Below, in pieces: positions 56,331 through 64,000 of a stretch of DNA of 64,000 nucleotides (position 1 is the stretch's first letter; each line of letters opens with the position of its first letter). The translations under genes were made by a program, and so were the position numbers. This DNA comes from Plumapathes pennacea (lineage: Eukaryota > Cnidaria > Anthozoa > Antipatharia > Myriopathidae). Under the pieces are notes generated by a model, which ran no database searches, was not told where the DNA came from, and saw nothing but the letters and a program-made list of their open reading frames with translations. The stretch covers positions 14,274,683-14,338,682 of the forward strand of contig OZ038468.1 of NCBI GenBank assembly GCA_964036295.1, read 5' to 3'.

Positions 56331-57091
56331 CTAAGCACATGGGCAAAGACGGCGTGTGTATTGATAACGAGCGGCACAATCTATTCTTTCAGGTACACTG
56401 CGGGAAGTATCTAAATAACAGTTACTATTCTCTTGGTCGATAGAGGGCCTCTCATCATAGCTGCTGATCACTTCACTTGCACAAGTAAAACCAAGTCTTT
56501 CAAACATATCCACTACATCTCCATCTTTCGGAAAACCTCTGAACGCGACACACTCCATGAGTGATTTTCTACAAAAGTCGTCACAGCTTTCCCCACGTTC
56601 TGCTACGAAGTACTTGTTGGCTTGAAAAGAGAAGAATAAATTAGGATTGTCTTAGCATACTATTATCCTAATATTGAACATTATAGTATCGTTAGTTACT
56701 CGTCAAGTTAACAACTCCATTTTGAAAGGCTAGCCGTTCGAGCATTGAGCTATCCTGCGATATAACTCAAGTGAAATTAAATCAAAAGCAGCAAAATTGT
56801 GAAGTAACGTAAACTAAAGAGGAGACACTCAGGAGACCTACAGACATCAAAGCCTTTCGTCTGTAATATCCAACACACATGCATTACATACATTACACAC
56901 ATACACATAAACATGCATCACATACATGGAGCACATGCTCTTTCCAGTGCGGCGAAATCGTTCTTTAGCTCATAGGCGATATTGTTCTTGAGCTCAGAGA
57001 ACTTATTCCTGCAAGTTTGAGCCATCTGAGCCATGGTGGCGTTGATCGCCACGAAGACAATCAAGAGCAGCAGAAGGGTTTTTGTGTTCAT
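56331..57091 (-). CDS. Secreted cysteine-rich protein, array unit C (151 aa)
   Basis: Coding exons 57091-56926 and 56620-56331, in frame. Exon 1 matches unit B, including the duplicated linker piece. Exon 2 keeps SCDDFC, MEC, LGFTC, NCYL, IDC and RRLCPCA, but the loop cysteine present in A and B is replaced: ...DERPSIDQENSNCYL. Thus this paralogue has an even rather than odd cysteine count in the module. TATA box at 57157-57164. The unit is otherwise the closest relative of B. Confidence 0.88.
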
Positions 57092-57156
57092 TGCAACCTG
57101 ATGGAAAAGAACAGAGAAATTAATGGCGTGATCACAAGCGGTCTAGGCTCTTATTG

Positions 57157-57164
57157 TATATAAC
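57157..57164 (-). promoter_or_regulatory. TATA box of unit C
   Basis: TATATAAC (plus-strand reading) in the conserved promoter block, slightly changed from units A and B. Confidence 0.6.
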
Positions 57165-57453
57165 GGAACATAAGATAGTAAGGAACTGATGTATGGAGGA
57201 AAATAACGATCTGGATATCTCTGAGGATTATGAATAATACTAGAAATTAACGTCCTGTAACTTTTATCGTGGTCTCTTGAATGTGTGTGAGGGAAGAATT
57301 CTCGATAGTAGGATTTCAACAATTAATAGTGGCCATAAGCAGCCTGAAAGACACAAGAAACGACAAACAGCAGGAAGCACAGGTTTGTTTTGAATTTCAT
57401 TTAGAATCCAATAATTGAACAAAATCGTTCCTTTCCGATCTTTCACAAAAAAA

Positions 57454-57708
57454 ATGGGCCGCCTGTGGCGTGACAAGTTCGAAATTGCACCAGACTATAT
57501 GCAACAAATGAACATTTACGCAGTGGATTTAGTCGGCACAGTTGGAGAAACCAATAACATGAGATACAAGCTTCAGAGTCGCTCTCGCAAAAGCAAATTG
57601 GATTATAGTTGTACGCAAGGGAAAGTAGGTGAAAGAACTGTCGGCCGGTCTATCACACGGGTATTTAGAGAAAATATTTGTGTCAGGGCGTTTTTTACGC
57701 AAGTTTGA
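57454..57708 (+). other. Plus-strand open frame in unit C, doubtful gene
   Basis: Copy of 52863-53117; an open frame also extends upstream to 57415. See the unit B entry for why coding is doubtful. Confidence 0.3.
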
Positions 57709-59090
57709 TAGGGACGTGTATATTAATAATACAAGGATTACGAGACCTGAAATCAAACCGAAGCTGTGAAGGAGGAGAAGAAGTTTAAATATACAAGACG
57801 GCGTTACTTACGTGCACAAAACTGTTTCCAGTCAACTGATTTCAAGTGTGCTGATCTTGAGCTGAAAGATGTACTCACTCGTAAAGTCAAGATAAACTGA
57901 CGTGTTTCTAGTCGCGTGAGTTGAATTTCAAAAGGACCAAGGCATGGCAACATTGGCCCGTTTGAAAACATCCAAAGTTGTTTTGAATAAGCCAAGTCCA
58001 TTCATAATATTGTTTATGTACTATTAAAAGTAAGCTTCTTTCTAAACCCGGGCCCGAATGTACAAGCGTGTTAACGCCAGCCAACGGATAAATCTTTATC
58101 CAGTTAATAAATAAGCTTAAACGTTAACACTTATCCACTGAATAGTGACTTACCTAGCTCGTTATATCCAGGTATCCATTATCTTGTAGTATAGCCTCAA
58201 AATAATTTCCTAATAACAAAATTATTTCAATTCTTAGTAAAAATAAACACTATTAGTCTGTCTTAACTTATCCGGTGAATAGCATTATCCACTCTTTAAA
58301 CAACCGGGCCCTAAAATCAGTCTGATCAAAAAACGAGACGTGATTGCTAATTTCACCTAAAACGAAAAAATTTACCTGAAAATATGGTAAATTTAGATCA
58401 TTTGTTTATGTTTTCTTATTAATCATGGCAAGTGTCATAACAATGTCAAAAGCGTCTACCATTTGGTATGACAGGTGTCTTCGAATTGGACGAAACGACA
58501 CGACACGAACGTCACGGACGCCTGTTCAATGCAAAAAGTGAAGACGAATACGGACAGAGAAACAGCAAGTGCATGTCGAGAATAGCAGTAGAATTCTGGG
58601 CGATGAGGAATGTAGGGCGAAAAAGTTGTTGACAAACCCTCAGTGAAGTTGATTACGCGCGCGATCACGTGCGCCGCTCGTGTTTGGACACTGATCTGAC
58701 TTGTTGTTTGAAGACTCGCTGAATAAAAAACCTGTTCAACAAAACCCTGTTAGTCTCACAGGCACAACATTCGTGTGACAAATTGGCCCCTGATTACTAT
58801 AGTATTAGATTGCAAACTGTCCCTACTTTCCTTTCTATTTCCCGCCAAGATCGTGTGAGCAATTGGCGAGCGCTAGAGTAACAAGTGCGGTAGGATCAGG
58901 GCGCGTAGAGAATCCTGGGTTTAGTCCACCGAACTACAAAATCTGCACTTGAATTTACATTTTTTTCAAGACCGCTGAATCAAAAACTAGTTTAAGAAAT
59001 TGCTGAAACTGCCTGATCGTCTGAAAAAGAAAACGTATTCCGCGGTGTTGAAACTGGAAGCCTGTGTATAGCTCCTCCGCGTCACCAAGC

Positions 59091-59096
<6 letters not shown>

Positions 59097-59148
<52 letters not shown>
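59097..59148. repeat. (CA)n microsatellite, unit D
   Basis: About 25 CA units, the longest of the array's equivalent tracts. Confidence 0.95.
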
Positions 59149-59151
<3 letters not shown>

Positions 59152-59631
59152 AAGAAACGTCCTTCATGTAAAACACAATTAAGGGACACGTGGGGGCATT
59201 CTGTCCCGTTTTATTCACCCTTAAACCCAAGCTTTCTTTTTCAATGAGTCCCTAGCCACATGAGGATCAACTGTTTGTTAATCTGCAAAAGAGGATATAA
59301 AACCGTAAAAAACTATCATTTTTGAGTGTGTGTCCTGAGCTTACTGACAAGGTTCCCTCAAATAGTCTCACTTGCATCCAGATGGCAAACCAAAAGAGGT
59401 TAAAAAAGAAACAAGTCCTTCAATTGCCTGTTGCCCCTCGTTAACTGGGATCGATCCGAAATCAGTATCTATAGGATCGCATTCACAGTGTTAAAAAGTC
59501 GGTCAGATCGATGTGTGAAATTGGAACGCGTTCACAATGTTTAACAATCAGTCACTCTCTACAGATCGATCTAAGAAAACAAGCCGGCAGTGCATGCTAG
59601 TAACAGCTTATGACTCACCTCCAGGCCACCA

Positions 59632-59959
59632 CTAAGCGCATGGGCAAAGACGACGTACATGTCCAGCGGTACAATTTATTGTTTGGGGGACTCCGGTATT
59701 TCCATAACAGCAATTATCCGATTTTCGAATACAAGGGTTATCAGTGAAGTAGTAGGCTTGTCCACTTGCACAAGGGAGAGTAAGTCTTCCAAATACCTCC
59801 CCTGTGTTTCCGTCTCTCGGGAAACCTCCTTGCTCGATACATTCCATTCTCCTGTATTTCCGTCACTCGGAAAACCTCCTTGTTTGACACATTCCATGCC
59901 AGACCTTCTACAAAAGTCGTTACAGCTTTCCGCTGGTTCTGCTATGAAGTACTTGGTGC
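59632..59959 (-). pseudogene. Unit D: broken copy of the secreted cysteine-rich gene
   Basis: Exon 2 is recognisable (acceptor at 59959, SCNDFC, and near the end NCCYG and VRRLCPCA). A 50-base segment starting TGGAATGTGTC at about 59898 is repeated directly at about 59848, which shifts the frame. The intron upstream matches unit A up to about 61090, but the signal-peptide exon that should follow is missing, replaced by unrelated sequence. Both defects make it a pseudogene. It is closest to unit A by its loop (YYFTDNPCIR). Its 3'UTR exon relic ends at 59282. Confidence 0.88.
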
Positions 59960-60049
59960 CTTGAAAAGAGAAGAATAAATTAAGTATATTTATTGTAATA
60001 TGAAACATTTTATAGTAACCTTATTTACTCGTCAGGCCGAATTTTACAT

Positions 60050-60806
60050 CGCCAGAAATTTCAGACATCCGGTTGCGCCATCAAAGGCATCTGGTTTCAC
60101 GCTGAGAGCCGCTCAAGAAATAACAAAGAAATGTATAGGATCTGATAATAAATTGCGCTTTTCGCTTAACTGAAGCACGTTCGTAAAAATGTTTGGGCAG
60201 CATTCGGAAGAGGAAAGCTTCCTAAACACAAAAGTACAAAAAATATTTATCTCCGGTAAAATTCGATGTGTACTTTTTTTAATTTAAAATTTCGGCCGAC
60301 GTAAGAAGGGATTGATAGCAGAATACGCTCAAAACCGGCTACTGTCACTTTTTAAGCTGCATTTAATCAAAGAGCCTTGGGTACAACGCAAAATGTTTAC
60401 CCCGTAACTGATTGTCGAAGGATTGAACATCTCCTGTGAAGCCCCGGTCAGTCCCTTGGACCAAATTCGATGTGTACTTTTTGCGTTTGAATTTGCAGTT
60501 CACAGCCAGCCGTGGCGAATGCCTCGTCCCCAATGCAGCGCATCCCGTGAAATACGCTGACTTCGGATGTTGATATTTTGGGCTAGGAAGCTCCAAATCG
60601 AATGAAAATTGCATCAAACGAAAGCAAATTTCAACTGGTTCGGTCAGCGGCACATCTCCTAAACGTAGCAGTCTCTTTTTGAACCGGAGAAACCCATCCC
60701 TCCCCCACCCCACTGAGGCAAAATATGAATGGCACATGCTCATACCGCACGCCGCTGGGAAAGACCGGAAGCAATCGTGGACGCAAAATGTCCGGAATTT
60801 CTGGCG
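60050..60806. mobile_element. 757-bp element inside the unit D intron
   Basis: CGCCAGAAATTTCAGACATC at the left is mirrored by TGTCCGGAATTTCTGGCG at the right. Absent from the matching place in unit A (about 47265). A 126-residue minus-strand open frame inside has no recognised domain. The target duplication is short or unclear (AT). Confidence 0.82.
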
Positions 60807-62199
60807 ATGATTTGGAAACGCTCTTATTGAAATGTTGAGATATCCAATATGGTGTAATAAAATTTAGTAAAATTACGCAAAACTGGAAAGTAACAAAAAT
60901 AAAGAGCAGATACTGAAGGGAGATCTACAGACATCAAGCCCGGACATCAGGCAACGTTTCATCGATACTACACACACACGCATATATACACCACATACAT
61001 ATATACATATAGTTTTACACGCACATACATACTTGCACAATCCCACTCCAGGTCTTCAATCTGCTCTGCCAGTTAATTCTTCAATATCCTCTGCCAGTTC
61101 TTCACTCTCGCCTTCCAATATGTCAGCAAGGTTTGTCAGACGAGTGATAATAAATTTCCACAGGTTTGCCGTGGTGTGGACTCTTAGTTACCACGATTCA
61201 CGTCATCACATGATCAAAATGTTGTGGACTTCACGAGGCGCTTCGCCGAGTGAAGTCAAAATAACCAAGTTTGTTTAGCTTTAAAGTTATATTTAGGTAA
61301 CCATTATCTTGCAGTATAGTCTCAATATAAATTTTAATAACAAACTCATTTCAAGTCTTAGTATAAGTAAACACACCGGTGAATAGCATTATCCATTTTT
61401 TGAACAACCGGACCCTAAAATCAGTCTAGAGTGTCATCAAAATACGAGACGTGATTGCTATTTCACATTGACGAAAAATTTTACCTGCAAATATGGTAGA
61501 TTCAGATCATTTTTTAATGTTTTCGTATTAATCACGGCAAGTGCCATAACAAAACCGGCTTCCATTTGCTATGACAAGTGTCTTCCAATTGGACGAAACG
61601 CGACACGACACGAACATCAATCACGGACGCCTGTTCAATGCAAAAGGTGAAGGCGAATACGGACAGGAAAACTGAAAGTGCATGTCGCGAAAAACAGTAA
61701 CATTCTGGGCGATGAGGAATGGAGGGTGATAAAATTGTTGACAGACCCTCAGTAAAGTTGATTACGCGCGCGATCTCGTGCGCCGCTCGTGTTTCGACCA
61801 TAACATTAGTTGCTTTGTGAAGACTCGTGCGACAGATTGGACCCTGATTACTATAGTATTAGACTGCAAATAGTCCCTCCTATTTCCGCCAAGATCGTTT
61901 AATCGAGATATTGAGCGCGTCTGTAGGAACAGGGCGCGCGAAGAATCCTGGGTATCGTCCACAACTTCGAAATCTGCACTTGAATTCACATTTTTGTGCA
62001 ATGACCGCTGAATCAAAAATAGTTTAAGAAATTGCTGAAGCTGCCTGCTTGTCTGAAAAAGAAAACGCGTGTTCCACGGTGTTCGAAGGAGTCCGTGTAT
62101 GGTTCCCCCACGTCACCAAACATGCAAACAAACAACACAAAGAAACGTCCTTCATGTATAACACAATTAAGGGGCACGTGAGGATTTCTCTCCCGTGTT

Positions 62200-62271
62200 T
62201 TATTCACCCTTAAACCCAAGCCTTTTTCTTCAATGCGTCCCTAGCCACACGAGGATCAACTGTTTGTTAAT
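62200..62271 (-). other. 3'UTR exon of unit E
   Basis: Acceptor CTTGCAG before 62271 and AATAAA complement at about 62200-62206, homologous to the other units. Confidence 0.68.
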
Positions 62272-62751
62272 CTGCAAGAGAGGAAATAAAACCATAAGAA
62301 AGCATCTTTTTTTTTAAGTTTCCTAAGTTTAACTGGACGAGGTTCCCTCAAATCTCATTTGCACCCAGACGGCAAACCCGTTAGAAAAGTCGCTCTGTGC
62401 TCAATTTTCTGAGCCAAACCTACCTAAAATAGAGTGCGATTTTTGAAAAAGCCGGAACTTTTGGTGTGTGTATACTGGCGCATTGCTTGATGGCGTGGAA
62501 CTAATACAAGACTTCTGACAACGTAAGAATCCTCGACATTTGCTGCTAACATTGCACCAAAAATCAACGAGAGTGGTGTTACACTGACCAACGCCGCTCA
62601 AAATGCACACAACTTTCTCACAAGCTTTTGAAAAGATTTCAAAAACGTACAACATGATGCAGCACTGCAAATATTGCAAAAACTCGTTCGAGGTTGGGTG
62701 CTATACCTGAACGATATTTAACGTAGCATCGTATAGTTGCAAATCGGCGGT

Positions 62752-63170
62752 GTCAAAACGGCCGGGGGGTACTCAATAGGAATTTGGGTGGGGTGTTCCG
62801 CTGACTCTATAAAACCCTGACCCTATTTAAGACACAAAAATGGAAATTTTGCTACCCTGTCTAAGACAAAGTGCTCTAATTTGATACCCTGTTCAAGACT
62901 AAGTTTAGATAAGTTAGCCTGCGTTGCACGCGTTTCCACTGGAACATATGAAGAAATCGAGTGAAAATGACGAGAGCAAAAATGTGGTTGAAGGGGGAGG
63001 GGAAGAGGATAAAATCTTGAGAAAATAACCCTATTTAAGACACGAAAATGTAAAATTTGATACCCTGTTTAAGACAGAAGACCCTGAAAATGATACCCTA
63101 TCGGGCGGAAAATACCTATATAGGAAATATATGGGAGTACCCCCCCCCCCCCCCCCGGGGGTCAAAACGG
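62752..63170. mobile_element. MITE with GTCAAAACGG / poly-C ends in unit E
   Basis: GTCAAAACGGCCGGGGGGTA at the left; GGGAGTACCCCC then GGGGGTCAAAACGG at the right. The inner CCCTATTTAAGACACAAAAA and TACCCTGTTCAAGAC words are repeated several times. Missing in units B and C at the same intron position. Confidence 0.78.
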
Positions 63171-63207
63171 CTCATAAAAAGACTCACCATCAGATCTGCT
63201 GGTACCA

Positions 63208-63944
63208 CTAAGCGCATGGGCAAAGACGGCGCACCAAAGGATGACTACCGGCACAATCTATTCTTTCAGGGACACTGCGGGAAGTCCCATAATAACACAT
63301 ATTATTCGTTGGTGCAATAAAGGGGATTATAGTGTACGGTGTAGTGTTTCCACTTGCACAAGTAGAACCAAGGTCTGCAAACATTTTCACTACATCTCCA
63401 TCTTTCGGAAAACCTCTGAACGCGACACACTCCATGAGTGACTTTCTACAAAAGGTGTCACAGCTTTCCCCAAGTTCTGCTACGAAGTACTTGTTGGCTT
63501 GAAAAGAGAAGAATAAATTAGGATTGTCTTTGCATACTATTATCGCCTTAATATTGAACATTATAGTATCGTTAGTTACTCGTCAAGTTAAGCTCCATTT
63601 TGAAAGGCCAGCCATTCAAAGATTGAGCTATCCAATGCCATATGACTCAATTGAAATTAAAGTAATATCAGAAAATCTGTGAAGTAACCGTAAACTAAAG
63701 AGGAGCCACTCAAGGAGACCTACAGACATCAAAGCCATTCGTCTGTAGTATCCAACACACATGCAATACATACATCACACACATACATACGCAAACACAT
63801 GCATAACATACATGGAGCACATGCTCTTTCCAGTGAAGCGAAATCGTTCTTTAGTTCAGTGAACTTATTCCTGCAAGTTTGAGCCATGGCGGCGCTGATC
63901 GCCACGAAGACAATCAAGAGCAGCAGAAGGGTTTTTGTGTTCAT
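63208..63944 (-). CDS. Secreted cysteine-rich protein, array unit E (140 aa)
   Basis: Coding exons 63944-63812 and 63497-63208, in frame (423 nt). Signal peptide MNTKTLLLLLIVFVAISAAM, short linker like unit A. The module has SCDTFC, MEC, LGSTC, MCYYG, IDC and RRLCPCA, with the loop cysteine missing as in unit C (PYTIIPFIAPTNN). The promoter, including the expected TATA box, falls beyond the right edge. The gene is complete in its coding part. Confidence 0.87.
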
Positions 63945-64000
63945 TGTAACCTGATAAAAAAGAACAGAGAAATTAATGGCGTGGTCACAAGAGGCCCAGG

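Larger units (their letters stand above)
46390..64000 (-). repeat. Tandem segmental array of secreted cysteine-rich protein genes
   Basis: Five units, all transcribed leftward, start at their cysteine-rich exon at 46895, 51755, 56331, 59632 and 63208 (spacing about 4.9, 4.6, 3.3 and 3.6 kb). Beyond the exons, the units share intron sequence, a CA microsatellite, a block with GACACGACACGAACG words, a CCCGGGCCC-ended MITE remnant, a poly(A)/3'UTR exon and (three units) an identical promoter block. The array probably continues past the right edge, since the last unit's promoter is cut off. Confidence 0.93.

Noticed and set aside
58955-59230. ORF with a long Val-Cys repeat
   Set aside because: It is the CA microsatellite of unit D translated.
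60363-60743. 126-residue minus-strand ORF
   Set aside because: Lies inside a non-autonomous TIR element and has no recognised domain; long frames in such elements are common by chance.
46895-63944. Calling the array genes known coral SCRiP toxins or defensins
   Set aside because: The cysteine spacing and the terminal RRLCPC block do not fit those families as I know them; a toxin role is only one of several possibilities.

Overview
The window is nuclear DNA of an early-branching metazoan. It has intron-rich genes, GT-AG splice sites, a Pol III tRNA gene and dense short inverted-repeat transposons. The mix of highly conserved animal genes with these MITE families suggests an anthozoan cnidarian, perhaps a stony coral; that assignment is inference, since no search could be run.

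Layout, left to right. (1) 150-1671, minus strand: the first four coding exons of importin-11 (IPO11), which runs off the left edge. (2) 2692-2763, plus strand: tRNA-Asp(GTC) with a T7 terminator. (3) 2764-8430: repeat-rich intergenic DNA with one weak ORF and a near-perfect palindrome. (4) 8431-18773, minus: a complete ten-exon MEK1/2 orthologue (395 aa). Its large third intron holds an intact-looking 2.06-kb transposon and several MITEs. (5) 22335-43154, minus: a complete 31-exon AP-3 complex beta subunit (1066 aa), interrupted by many MITEs, a foldback element and microsatellites. (6) 43377-44786, plus: a five-exon gene for an unrecognised 142-aa protein, head-to-head with AP3B across 222 bp. 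(7) about 46.39-64 kb: a tandem array of at least five units on the minus strand. Four are intact genes for small secreted cysteine-rich proteins and one is a pseudogene. Each intact gene has a signal-peptide exon, a cysteine-rich exon and a 3'UTR exon.

The array is the most interesting part. The cysteine-rich exon carries a pattern (S-C-x3-C near its start, R-R-L-C-P-C at its end) that resembles the C-terminal cysteine-rich tail of the glycosyltransferase MGAT5/MGAT5B, here as a free-standing secreted module. The segment between the fourth cysteine and the C-terminal block differs strongly between paralogues, while the flanks are nearly invariant. Paralogous units also act as empty-site controls that date individual transposon insertions.

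The conserved genes do unrelated jobs: nuclear import, MAPK signalling, and lysosome-related vesicle traffic. I see no operon-like link between them. For the two complete conserved genes, exon coordinates were derived by hand from conserved protein reading and GT/AG sites, and exon lengths sum to intact reading frames (1188 and 3201 nt including stop).
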